From the NCBI GenBank assembly GCA_964649195.1, contig CAZYPK010000002.1, forward strand, positions 1 to 64,000: a stretch of 64,000 nt of DNA. Direction: 5' to 3'. This document shows positions 24,883 through 33,573 of the stretch, one piece after another. The DNA is from JTS-RE9 sp964649195. Its GTDB lineage: Bacteria > Planctomycetota > Phycisphaerae > Phycisphaerales > Phycisphaeraceae. The translations under genes and the position numbers were made by a program. A model generated the notes under the pieces. It was not told the origin of the DNA. It made no database searches and saw nothing but the letters and a program-made list of their open reading frames with translations. The stretch's first letter is position 1, and each line of letters opens with the position of its first letter.

Positions 24883-26979
24883 ATGCCTGCCTACACCACC
24901 GCGGACATCCACAACATTGCCCTCATCGGTCAGAGTCACTCCGGCAAGACGAGTCTGACCGAAGCGTTACTGAAGGAAGCCGGAGCCATTCATCAGCTTG
25001 GACTCGTCGAGAAGGGCACGACCGTTTCCGATTTCACCGATGAAGAGAAGGAGCGTGGCGGTTCCATTTACAACGCCGTCGTTCACGCCGACTACCGGGG
25101 CAAACGGGTCAACATCATCGATACGCCGGGGGCAGCGGATTTCGCGGGGCAGGCGCTCAGTGCGCTTCTTGCCGTCGAGACGGGCGTGCTGGTGATCAGC
25201 GCGACGGCCGGGCTTGATCCCAACACGCGCAGGCTGTTTGCCCGCGCTTTGGAGGCGAATGTCTGCCGGATGATTGTGATCAACAAGATCGATGCGCCCA
25301 ATGTGGATCTTGAACTGCTGATCACGTCGATTCAGGAAAGTCTGGGGCCTCAGTGCGTGCCGGTGAATTTGCCTGTGGATCATGGCCGGCGCATCGTCGA
25401 TTGCTACAAGGCCCGCGAAGGGGCCAGCGATCTGGGGCCGGTGGCGGACTGGCACACGGCCATCGTCGATCGCGTCGTGGAGATGGATGACGCCTTGATG
25501 CAGACTTACCTCGAACAGGGCGAAGTGGAGATCCAACACCTGCACGAACCCTTTGAAGCGGCGATGCGCGAGGGCCATCTGATTCCCATCTGTTTCACCA
25601 GCGCCCGCTCACATGCGGATCCGCAGGCCAATGTCGGCGTCAAAGAGTTTCTCGACTTCCTCATCGAACTGGCGCCCAATCCGCTCGAAGGCCGGATGCG
25701 GCATCTGATCAAACTGGGCGATCACTCAGGCAACGGCAACGGCAGCGCACTCACAGCGAGTGTCGCAGGCGAGGAACTTTCTTATGTTCCCGATCCCGGC
25801 AAGCCGGTGCTGGCCCACACCTTCAAAGTGGTCAACGACCGCTTCGGCAAGATGGGCGTGTTCCGCGTGCATCAGGGCACGGTGGCGAAGGACACGGTGC
25901 TTTATGTGGGCGATCATCGCAAGCCGACGAAGATCGCGCATGTACACAGCGTACAGGGCAAGGATCATGCGGAGATCGACTGCGCCATTGCAGGCGACAT
26001 CGCGGCGGCGTTGAAGATCGAGGAACTGGACCTTGGCGAAGTGCTTCATTCGCAGCCGACCGGCAAGATCAAACTGCAAAGCGAGAAATATCCGGAGCCG
26101 ATGTACGGCCTGGCGGTCGAATCGAAAAAGCGAGGCGATGAACAGAAGGTCGCCGACGCCCTGCACAAACTCAAGAGCGAAGACCCGACGCTCAAGTTCG
26201 AGCGCAACAGCGTCACCCACGAGCTGGTCATCCGCGGCATGGGCGAACAGCATCTGCGCATCATCCTGGACAAGATGAAGCACAAGTTCGGCATCGAGGT
26301 CGATACCCACCCGCCCAGGATCGCCTACAAGGAAACCATCCTCGGCAAGGCGGAAGGGCACCATCGTCACAAGAAACAGACCGGCGGCGCAGGACAGTTC
26401 GGCGAGGTCTATCTGCGCATCGAACCGACCGCGCGCGGGGCGGGCTTCGAGTATGTCGATGACACCTTCGGCGGCTCCATCCCGCGGCAATACATTCCCG
26501 CCATCGAGAAAGGCATCCGCCAGGTGCTCGAACACGGCTGCGTGGCGGGCCACCCGATGCAGGACATCAAGGTGACGGTGTATGACGGGAAGTACCACGA
26601 TGTCGATTCGAAGGAAGTGGCCTTCATCGCGGCGGGAAAGAAGGCGTTCATGGATGCGGTGGGCAAGGCGAAGCCGGTCATTCTTGAACCGATCGTCATG
26701 ATCGAAGTCACCGTGCCTCAGCGTTACATGGGCGACATCACCGGCGATCTCTCCGGCAAGCGCGGCAGAGTGCAGGGCACCGACATGCTCAGCGGCGACC
26801 TGGCCGTGATCAAGGCGCTGGTACCGCTCTCGGAAGTCGCCAACTATCAGAACCAACTCAAAAGCGTCACCGGCGGCCAAGGTTCGTACTCGATGGAACT
26901 GAGCCATTACGATCCGGTGCCCGGCCACGTGCAGACGCAGATCATCGCCCAGTACAAACCGAGAGCGGAGGAAGATTGA
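24883..26979 (+). CDS. Elongation factor G-like GTPase
   Basis: A 698-residue translational GTPase with full EF-G architecture. G1 is GQSHSGKT at residues 16-23, where canonical EF-G has GHIDAGKT; switch I reads EEKERGGSI instead of QERGITI; G3 is DTPG and G4 NKID. Domain IV contains GGAGQFGEVYLR, and the C-terminal domain ends in YSMELSHYDPVP. These changes place it with the EF-G-like (FusA2-type) paralogues rather than the main elongation factor. Such proteins may act in ribosome recycling or as stress variants. AAGGAG five bases upstream sets the start. No ribosomal protein genes are adjacent, which also argues for a paralogue. Confidence 0.85.
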   Translation: MPAYTTADIHNIALIGQSHSGKTSLTEALLKEAGAIHQLGLVEKGTTVSDFTDEEKERGGSIYNAVVHADYRGKRVNIIDTPGAADFAGQALSALLAVETGVLVISATAGLDPNTRRLFARALEANVCRMIVINKIDAPNVDLELLITSIQESLGPQCVPVNLPVDHGRRIVDCYKAREGASDLGPVADWHTAIVDRVVEMDDALMQTYLEQGEVEIQHLHEPFEAAMREGHLIPICFTSARSHADPQANVGVKEFLDFLIELAPNPLEGRMRHLIKLGDHSGNGNGSALTASVAGEELSYVPDPGKPVLAHTFKVVNDRFGKMGVFRVHQGTVAKDTVLYVGDHRKPTKIAHVHSVQGKDHAEIDCAIAGDIAAALKIEELDLGEVLHSQPTGKIKLQSEKYPEPMYGLAVESKKRGDEQKVADALHKLKSEDPTLKFERNSVTHELVIRGMGEQHLRIILDKMKHKFGIEVDTHPPRIAYKETILGKAEGHHRHKKQTGGAGQFGEVYLRIEPTARGAGFEYVDDTFGGSIPRQYIPAIEKGIRQVLEHGCVAGHPMQDIKVTVYDGKYHDVDSKEVAFIAAGKKAFMDAVGKAKPVILEPIVMIEVTVPQRYMGDITGDLSGKRGRVQGTDMLSGDLAVIKALVPLSEVANYQNQLKSVTGGQGSYSMELSHYDPVPGHVQTQIIAQYKPRAEED

Positions 26980-26990
26980 ATTGCAAAGAG

Positions 26991-27103
26991 ACAGGGGATA
27001 TCGCAGCCGCAGCGTCCTCGCTGCGCGTCTGCCAATAAGCAATAAGCAATCACCAATAAATAATAACCAATGTTTTCCGTTCCCTGTCTCCCGTCCCCTG
27101 CAT
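26991..27103. repeat. Composite dispersed repeat, copy 1
   Basis: AGCCGCAGCGTCCTCGCTGC (27005 on), then the AATAAGCAATAAGCAATCAC module and a TTCCCTGTCTCCCGTCCCC tail, between the convergent EF-G-like and metF genes. The modules recur at 51405-51690, 55545-55620 and 57893-58030. Confidence 0.75.
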
Positions 27104-27104
27104 C

Positions 27105-28019
27105 TCACCGCAGTCCCGTGCTGTCGCGCAACCCCAGGCTGTGATAAATCTGCCTCGTGCCATCGCTCTTGTTGAGCGTGTAGAAGTGGATGCCTCGCAC
27201 CTGATGATCGATCAGGTCGCGGCACTGCTCGGTGGCCCAGTGCAGGCCGACGCGCTCGACGGCCTCGGTGTCATCGCCGGCGCGGAGCAGCGCCTTGAGC
27301 AGCGGGGCGGGGAAGCGGACCCCGGCGGCAAACTCCGCCATGCGCTTCATGCCGCTGATGCTGCCCACCGGCATGATGCCCGCGAGGATCGGCGCCTTGA
27401 TGCCCGCCAGTTCGCAGCGATCGCGGAAGTCGTAGAAGTCGCGGTTGTCGAAAAAAAGCTGCGTGCAGATGTAATCCGCCCCGGCGTCGATCTTCGCCTT
27501 GAGATGATCCATCTCGACGAGACGATTGGGCGTCGCCGGATGCCCTTCGGGAAAGCCGGCGACCCCGATGCCGAAGCCGCGCCGGTCGGCATGGGCGCCG
27601 CTGTCATTGAATCGGCGGATGAAGGCGACCAGATCGGCCGCGTGACGGAACGCATCCCTGGAGCGGTCCCAGTCGCCCCGCTCACGCGGCGGATCGCCGC
27701 CCAGCGCGAGAATGTTGCTCACGTTGGCCGTCGCATACCGCTGAAGAATTTCCCGGATGTCCGCCTCCTGATGGCAGACGCAGGTCAGGTGCGGAATCGG
27801 ATCGAGCGAGGTCGTCCGCTTGATGCGCACGACCAGATCGTGCGTCATCTCGCGGGTCGATCCGCCTGCCCCGTAGGTCACGGAAACAAACGCAGGCTTG
27901 AGCTCTTCAAGCTGCGTGATGTTCTCGAACAACGCCTCCGCCCCTTGCGCGGTTTTGGGCGGGAAGAACTCGAAGGAGCAGGTCGTCTGAGCCTGGTTGA
28001 GAATGTCCTGAATATGCAT
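27105..28019 (-). CDS. metF: Methylenetetrahydrofolate reductase
   Basis: Reduces 5,10-methylene-THF to 5-methyl-THF for methionine synthesis, an FAD enzyme with a TIM-barrel fold. 304 residues, the normal bacterial length. Diagnostic segments are FEFFPPKT at residue 16, VSVTYGAGGSTR near 45, HLTCVCH near 78, ILALGGDPP near 103 and QLFFDNRDFYDF near 190. Start MHIQDIL with no competing start. Divergent from the sulfatase; no other methionine gene is close. Confidence 0.9.
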   Translation of the reverse strand: MHIQDILNQAQTTCSFEFFPPKTAQGAEALFENITQLEELKPAFVSVTYGAGGSTREMTHDLVVRIKRTTSLDPIPHLTCVCHQEADIREILQRYATANVSNILALGGDPPRERGDWDRSRDAFRHAADLVAFIRRFNDSGAHADRRGFGIGVAGFPEGHPATPNRLVEMDHLKAKIDAGADYICTQLFFDNRDFYDFRDRCELAGIKAPILAGIMPVGSISGMKRMAEFAAGVRFPAPLLKALLRAGDDTEAVERVGLHWATEQCRDLIDHQVRGIHFYTLNKSDGTRQIYHSLGLRDSTGLR

Positions 28020-28104
28020 GGCTGGAGAATGTTATCGGAAAACGAAGGGGGGCAGGATGACTTGGGAGCAAGAGGAGCCGGAGGAGCCGGAGGAGCCGAG
28101 AGAG

Positions 28105-28141
28105 CCGAGGCTTGCGTAAAGCTCCAGCCCCAGCCACCCGG
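28105..28141. repeat. Half copy of AGCCCCAGCC repeat
   Basis: GAGGCTTGCGTAAAGCTCCA then GCCCCAGCCACCCGG matches the right arm of the paired repeats. A 9-bp GAGGAGCCG microsatellite precedes it (about 28072-28104). Both lie between metF and the sulfatase. Confidence 0.65.
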
Positions 28142-28212
28142 ACGGTATGATGAAAGTGCGTTCATGAGCGAGGTTTTCGATGAACAAGATGTCTGAATCA
28201 ACGGAGGTTTCA

Positions 28213-30363
28213 ATGCTTCATCCGCGCACGTTTTGGGCGGTGCTGATTTCGTGGTGCGTTTTGAACGGCGTCACGGGAGCTGAAGCTCCCGTGCCTGCGG
28301 TGCAGACTCCCCCGGCCAGGCCCAACATCATTCTCGTCTTCACCGATGATCACGCCTTCCAGGCCATGAGCGCCTACGGCAGCAGGATCAACCAGACGCC
28401 CAACCTCGACCGCATCGCCAGTGGAGGCATGCGCTTCGACGCCTGCCTGGTGAACAACTCCATCTGCGGTCCTTCGCGTGCCGCCGTTCTCACCGGCAAG
28501 TACAGCCACAAGAACGGCTTCTTCCGCAACGGCAACCGCTTCGACGGCTCGCAGCAGACCTTCCCGAAGCTTCTCCAAAAGGCCGGCTACCAGACCGCAA
28601 TGATCGGCAAGTGGCATCTCGAAAGCGAGCCGACCGGTTTCGATCACTGGGAGATCCTCATCGGGCAGGGACCGTACTGGAATCCGCCGATGATCCGCAA
28701 CGGTCAGCGCGTCAATCACACCGGCTACACGACCGACATCATCGGCGACCTGACGCTGGCCTGGCTCAAGGAGCGGCGCGATCCGCAAAAGCCCTTCATG
28801 CTTTTCTTCCAGCACAAGGCCCCGCACCGCGAGTGGCAGCCGCACCCCAGGCATTTTAAGTTGTTCGATGACGCCGATGTCCCCGAACCCGATACGCTGT
28901 TTGATGATTACAAAGGTCGCGCGAGCCCGGCGAGCAACCAGGAGATGACCATCGCCAACCACATGAGCGCGCTCGATCTCAAGTTCACCCCGCCGGGCAA
29001 TCTCACGCCTGAACAGCTCAAACAGTGGAGCGACTACTACGGTCCGATCAAGGAGAAGTTCGAGCGCGACAAGCCGCAGGGCAGGGACCTGGTGCGCTGG
29101 AGGTATCAGCGCTACATCAAGGATTACCTGCGCTGCGTGCAGGCGGTGGATGAGAACGTGGGCCGGGTGCTCGATTATCTGGATGAGTCAGGCCTGTCGA
29201 AGAACACGATGGTGATTTACGCCAGCGATCAGGGCTTCTATCTGGGCGAGCATGGTTGGTACGACAAGCGATGGATGTATGAACAGTCGCTGCGCACGCC
29301 GCTGCTGGTGCGCTGGCCCGGCGTGGTCAAGCCCGGCAGCGTGAACAAGGACCTGGTGGCGAACATCGACTTCGCCGGGACGATTCTCGAAGCGGCGGGC
29401 GTTGCGGTTCCTCCCGACATGCAGGGCCGCAGCCTCGTGCCGGTGCTCAAGGGAGAGACGCCGCAAGATTGGCGAAAGTCGTTCTATTACCACTACTACG
29501 AGTTCCCCGGCGTGCATGCCGTGGCCAAGCACTACGGCGTGCGCACCGAGCGGTACAAGCTCATTCACTACTATCAGAAGAACGAGTGGGAACTCTTCGA
29601 TCTGAAGAGCGACCCGAAGGAGATGAAGAGCGTTTACGAAGATGCTTCATATGTTTCGATCGTTGCAGACTTGAAGCGGGAGATCACGCGGTTGCAGAAG
29701 GAATTGGATGAGCCCGATCCCACGCGGCCGGTGCCCGGCGATCCGCAGTCCCGGCAGCGGCCGCAAAGGCAGCCGGCGGGCAAGGGCAAGGGCGTGAAAG
29801 TCGGTGCGCTGGAGATGTTGATCTCCGTGGGAGGTGAGAAGGCGATCGTTCTTGATGGACTGGCCGGCATCGCGCCGCCGCAAAAGCCCGCGATCGGCGG
29901 CCGCCCGTTTGCCATCGGCGCGAGCGTGAAGCCTGCCGGCGACGGCGTTATCATCGCCCAAGGCGGGGTATCGCTCGGTGTTGCGCTTTTCATCAAGGAT
30001 GGCGTGCCTCACCTGGCGGTGCGAAGCGACGGCGATGGCGTCGTCACGCAAATCAAGGTGAAGGACAAGATCAAGCCCGGCGAGTGGACCCACATCGTCG
30101 GCTCGCTCGATGACAAGGAAACGCTGCGTCTCTACATCAACGGAAAAGAAGTCGCCGGCGAAGAAGCCCGGGCCGTGGCGCGCACGCCGGCCGAGGGCGT
30201 CTCCATCGGCGAGGACACCGGCTCGCATGTCGGTGAATATGGCGCCAATGTGCTCAAGGGTGAATTGCGACACGTTCGGCTCTATCTCGGCGCCATCACT
30301 GAAAAAGAAATCACAGCGTGGCAGGAAGGCAAAACCACGCTCGCCAAAACTTCCGGTACTTGA
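28213..30363 (+). CDS. Secreted sulfatase with C-terminal LamG-like domain
   Basis: A 716-residue arylsulfatase-family hydrolase for sulfate esters, probably of polysaccharides. Residues 1-24 are a signal peptide. NIILVFTDDH supplies the first metal ligands. The modification motif SICGPSRAAVLTG places Cys85 for conversion to formylglycine. The sulfatase domain runs to about residue 500 with the usual distal YASDQGFYLGEHG. After a Pro/Arg/Gln linker, residues 545-710 look like a concanavalin/LamG-type domain (KPGEWTHIVGSLDDKETLRLYINGKEV), likely carbohydrate binding. GGAGG five bases upstream sets the start. Its operation needs a formylglycine-generating enzyme, not seen here. Confidence 0.88.
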   Translation: MLHPRTFWAVLISWCVLNGVTGAEAPVPAVQTPPARPNIILVFTDDHAFQAMSAYGSRINQTPNLDRIASGGMRFDACLVNNSICGPSRAAVLTGKYSHKNGFFRNGNRFDGSQQTFPKLLQKAGYQTAMIGKWHLESEPTGFDHWEILIGQGPYWNPPMIRNGQRVNHTGYTTDIIGDLTLAWLKERRDPQKPFMLFFQHKAPHREWQPHPRHFKLFDDADVPEPDTLFDDYKGRASPASNQEMTIANHMSALDLKFTPPGNLTPEQLKQWSDYYGPIKEKFERDKPQGRDLVRWRYQRYIKDYLRCVQAVDENVGRVLDYLDESGLSKNTMVIYASDQGFYLGEHGWYDKRWMYEQSLRTPLLVRWPGVVKPGSVNKDLVANIDFAGTILEAAGVAVPPDMQGRSLVPVLKGETPQDWRKSFYYHYYEFPGVHAVAKHYGVRTERYKLIHYYQKNEWELFDLKSDPKEMKSVYEDASYVSIVADLKREITRLQKELDEPDPTRPVPGDPQSRQRPQRQPAGKGKGVKVGALEMLISVGGEKAIVLDGLAGIAPPQKPAIGGRPFAIGASVKPAGDGVIIAQGGVSLGVALFIKDGVPHLAVRSDGDGVVTQIKVKDKIKPGEWTHIVGSLDDKETLRLYINGKEVAGEEARAVARTPAEGVSIGEDTGSHVGEYGANVLKGELRHVRLYLGAITEKEITAWQEGKTTLAKTSGT

Positions 30364-30373
30364 TGCGGTGCGC

Positions 30374-30512
30374 CGGGTGGCTGGGGCCTCGGCGGGTGGC
30401 TGGGGCTGAAGGCTCTGCGCAAGCCCCGGCCCAGGCGCACGAAGCAAGGTGGCGCAACTGAAAGTCGATGGTCGCTTGGGCCGGGGCTTCGCGGACTCAG
30501 CCCCAGCCACCC
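30374..30512. repeat. Paired inverted repeat, AGCCCCAGCC family, copy 3
   Basis: A partly duplicated left arm (GGGTGGCTGGGGC at 30374 and 30394, running to GCCCCGGCCCA) and a right arm at 30478-30512 (GGGCCGGGGCTTCGCGGACT on) enclose a 45-base loop with GCACGAAGCAAGGTGGCGCA, which is also partly present in copy 2 at about 8165-8180. It lies between the convergent sulfatase and ettA genes; the rest of 30364-30592 is GC-rich and empty. Confidence 0.75.
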
Positions 30513-30592
30513 AAAACCTCTCACCCAAAAACCTCTCAAACCCCCGGGGGCCGGGCGGGGTTTTGCGATGCCACAAAGTATGGGCACGTCCG

Positions 30593-32275
30593 TCACACGC
30601 GCGTCAGTTTCCGATACTTGATGCGGTGCGGCTGATCGGCCTCGGCGCCCAGCCGCTTGTGGCGGTCCTCATCGTAAGCCGACCAGTTGCCGTTGAACCA
30701 GACCACCTTGCTTTCGCCTTCGAAGGCGAGGATGTGTGTCGCCACGCGGTCGAGGAACCAGCGGTCGTGGCTGATGATCACGGCACAACCGGCGAAGTTT
30801 TCCAGCGCCTCCTCAAGGGCACGGATCGTGTTCACGTCCAGATCATTGGTCGGTTCGTCCAGGAGCAGCACGTTCGCGCCGCTCTTGAGCATGGTGGCCA
30901 GGTGGACGCGGTTGCGCTCGCCGCCGGAGAGAACGCCGACTTTTTTCTGCTGGTCGCTGCCGGTGAAGCCGAAGCGGGCGACATAAGCGCGGCTGTTGAC
31001 GCGCACGTTGCCGAGCATCATGAATTCCTGCTCGCCGGAGATGATGTCCCAGACGCTCTTGTCGGGTTCCATGTTGCGGCCTTGCTCGACATAAGCGAGC
31101 TTCACCGTTTCACCGACGCGCAGCTCGCCGCCATCGGGTTTTTCCTCGCCGGTGATCATGCGGAAGAGGGTGGTTTTGCCGGCGCCGTTGGGACCGATGA
31201 TGCCGACGATGCCGCCCGGAGGCAGGGAGAAATTGATGCCGTCCATCAGCAGGCGATCGCCAAACCCCTTGGTGAGATTTTTCGCATCGACGACGACGGT
31301 GCCCAGACGCGGTCCCGGCGGGATGTAGATTTCGATTTCCGCCGCCTTTTCCTGCTGATTCTGCTCGACCATTTTCTCGTAGGCGGCAATGCGGGCCTTG
31401 TTCTTCGCCATGCGGCCCGACGGCGACTTGCTCACCCATTCCATTTCACGGGCCAGCATTTTCTGCCGTTGGCTTTCGGTCTTTTCCTCGATTTGCAGCC
31501 GTGATTTTTTCTGGCTCAGCCACGACGAATAGTTGCCTTTCCACGGAATGCCCTGTCCGCGATCGAGTTCGAGAATCCAACCGGCCACGTTGTCCAGAAA
31601 GTAACGATCGTGCGTCACCGCGATGACGGTGCCTTCATATTGATGCAGATGCCGTTCGAGCCAGGCCACGCTCTCGGCATCGAGATGGTTGGTCGGCTCA
31701 TCGAGCAGCAGGATGTCCGGCTTCTCCAGGAGCAGCTTGCACATCGCCACGCGGCGTTTTTCGCCGCCGGACAAATGCTTCACCGGCGAATCGCCCGGCG
31801 GGCAGCGCAACGCATCCATCGCCATCTCAAGCTGCGAATCGATCTCCCATGCCTTGCAATGATCGAGTTTCTCCTGAAGCTCGCCCTGCCGCTCAAGCAG
31901 GCGGTTCATCTCATCATCATCCATCGGCTCGGCGAACTTCTCGTTGATCTTGTCGTACTGCCCGAGCAGATCGTAGATCGGCTGTAGCCCTTGCTGAACG
32001 ATTTCCTTAACGGTTTTGGTTTCGTCAAATTTCGGTTCCTGTTCGAGGAAGCCGACCGTGTAGTTGTTGGACTTGTTGATCTTTCCGTCGAACTGCGTAT
32101 CGATGCCGGCCATGATGCGGAGCAGGGTGGATTTGCCCGAGCCGTTGAGGCCGAGCACGCCGATTTTGGCGCCGTAGTAGAAGGAGAGGTAGATGTCCTT
32201 GAGGACCTGTTTCTTTTCGTGCGTCTTGCCGACGCCGATCATGGAATAGATGATCGCGGTGGATTCGTTGGGCAT
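30593..32275 (-). CDS. ettA: Energy-dependent translational throttle protein EttA
   Basis: An ABC-F ATPase that binds the ribosomal E site and gates translation by ATP/ADP ratio. 560 residues against about 555 in E. coli. There are two ATPase domains: Walker A GLNGSGKST and GPNGAGKTT, signatures LSGGEKRR and LSGGERNR, Walker B LLLDEPTNHLD and LLLDEPTNDLD. The arm and linker regions are present (WLSQKKSRLQIEEK). The start is the ATG of MPNESTAIIY; upstream in-frame codons read through a CTCGGAACTT repeat and are not coding. It has no transmembrane part, so it is not a transporter. Confidence 0.92.
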   Translation of the reverse strand: MPNESTAIIYSMIGVGKTHEKKQVLKDIYLSFYYGAKIGVLGLNGSGKSTLLRIMAGIDTQFDGKINKSNNYTVGFLEQEPKFDETKTVKEIVQQGLQPIYDLLGQYDKINEKFAEPMDDDEMNRLLERQGELQEKLDHCKAWEIDSQLEMAMDALRCPPGDSPVKHLSGGEKRRVAMCKLLLEKPDILLLDEPTNHLDAESVAWLERHLHQYEGTVIAVTHDRYFLDNVAGWILELDRGQGIPWKGNYSSWLSQKKSRLQIEEKTESQRQKMLAREMEWVSKSPSGRMAKNKARIAAYEKMVEQNQQEKAAEIEIYIPPGPRLGTVVVDAKNLTKGFGDRLLMDGINFSLPPGGIVGIIGPNGAGKTTLFRMITGEEKPDGGELRVGETVKLAYVEQGRNMEPDKSVWDIISGEQEFMMLGNVRVNSRAYVARFGFTGSDQQKKVGVLSGGERNRVHLATMLKSGANVLLLDEPTNDLDVNTIRALEEALENFAGCAVIISHDRWFLDRVATHILAFEGESKVVWFNGNWSAYDEDRHKRLGAEADQPHRIKYRKLTRV

Positions 32276-32278
32276 GGA

Positions 32279-32336
32279 ATAAGTTCCGAGTTCTGAGTTC
32301 TGAGTTCCGGGTTTCGAGATATAAGTTTCGAGTTCT
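32279..32336. repeat. CTCGGAACTTAT repeat before ettA
   Basis: On the minus strand, degenerate ACTCAGAACTC units end in AACTCGGAACTTAT three bases before the ettA ATG, as found before the genes at 4163 and 22510. The remaining bases to 32501 are the shared upstream region of ettA and tonB. Confidence 0.7.
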
Positions 32337-32501
32337 GAGTTAGAGGAAGGCGGGACATGATAGCGGGATGTCGATCCGAGCTGCGCGGCGTAAACCCATA
32401 TGCGCTTATCCTGCAAATTCCCGCCGTTGTCTTGATTTATCCCAGCCACGGGGATAAATTGGTGATACTGAGTCTCACTTGTGTTTGCCCCACGCTTTCC
32501 C

Positions 32502-33569
32502 ATGCCTGCATCGAGTCTCCATTTGATTGATGAACTGACCTTGGCCGCCGCCGAGCCGGCGGTGGTCAGGCCGGTGGTGGTTGATCGATCGACTGCGATC
32601 GTTGCGGGGTTCTGGTCGGTGGTGTTTCATGCGATTCTGGCGTTCAATGCGGCGGTCTGGACCTTTCATCTTCCTGAGACGATCGATGCCAGGGTGACGT
32701 TTGCCAGAGGGGAAGCGGCGCAGGCGGTGGAGGTTCAGTTGACGCTGATGATGGCGTCGCCCGCCGCGCAGCCGACGCCGGTGAAGCCGGTGGAAGATGA
32801 GCCGATGGTTGAGCAGGTTCCGCCCTCGCCGCCGGTGGTTGAGCGGGTTGAGCCGCAGGAGCCCGAACCTTTTGAGCAGACCCCGCCGCCGGTTCGGGAG
32901 CCGGTGGATGGCGCTGCGCCGGGCCGGTCTCCGCTGGCCAATCGCGTGCTTGAGGGCGACCCTGCCGATGCCGCCGCGCCTGCGCCGATGGAGGCGGTCC
33001 GGGAAATCGAGCGCGAGCCCCCCGTTGCCACCGCCGATGCGCTCAAGCCGGTCGAGCCGCCGCGCGAGAAGCCGGTGGAGCCGACGCCTTCACTGGCCTC
33101 GGCGAATCCGGCGAAGACGCCCGTGGACACGAAGACCGGACCGCAGGCGATGCCGGCGCCGATTGCGCCGTCGGCTCTCGAACCGACGATCGATTTCACC
33201 CCGCCGGTCATCACGCCGCCCACTCCGCCGCAGCCTGCCGCGCCGGCCGCCCGTCCGCCAAGCGAACCCGCCTCGCGCGCCGCCACCGCAGGGGTGAGCA
33301 GCGGCGTGGAAGCGGCATTGGTGAAACCGCGCTACCCCGCGCTCTCGATCCGCGCCGGCGAGGAAGGCACGATCGTTCTTGAAATCGAAGTGCTGCCCGA
33401 TGGATCGGTCGGCTTCGTTCGCATCATCGAATCGCCCGGCCACGGTCGCCTGGAGAAAGCCGCCATCGAGGCCGTCAGGCGATCCCGGTTCACCCCCGCC
33501 CGGCACGAAGGCGTCGCCATCCGGCAGGTGGTGCGCAAATCGATCCGCTTCCGATTGGAGGATGCGTGA
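32502..33569 (+). CDS. TonB-family energy transducer
   Basis: A 355-residue inner-membrane protein linking the proton motive force to outer-membrane receptors. One helix near residues 30-50 anchors it. A Pro/Glu/Ala-rich spacer from about 85 to 255 spans the periplasm. The C-terminal domain (residues 265-355) is TonB-like: VKPRYPALSIRAGEEGTIVL, EVLPDGSVG and the ending VVRKSIRFRLE. No ExbB/ExbD genes are adjacent. The iron transporter of this window may depend on a TonB protein, but a link is inference. It ends four bases from the convergent gene. Confidence 0.8.
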   Translation: MPASSLHLIDELTLAAAEPAVVRPVVVDRSTAIVAGFWSVVFHAILAFNAAVWTFHLPETIDARVTFARGEAAQAVEVQLTLMMASPAAQPTPVKPVEDEPMVEQVPPSPPVVERVEPQEPEPFEQTPPPVREPVDGAAPGRSPLANRVLEGDPADAAAPAPMEAVREIEREPPVATADALKPVEPPREKPVEPTPSLASANPAKTPVDTKTGPQAMPAPIAPSALEPTIDFTPPVITPPTPPQPAAPAARPPSEPASRAATAGVSSGVEAALVKPRYPALSIRAGEEGTIVLEIEVLPDGSVGFVRIIESPGHGRLEKAAIEAVRRSRFTPARHEGVAIRQVVRKSIRFRLEDA

Positions 33570-33573
33570 TTTT

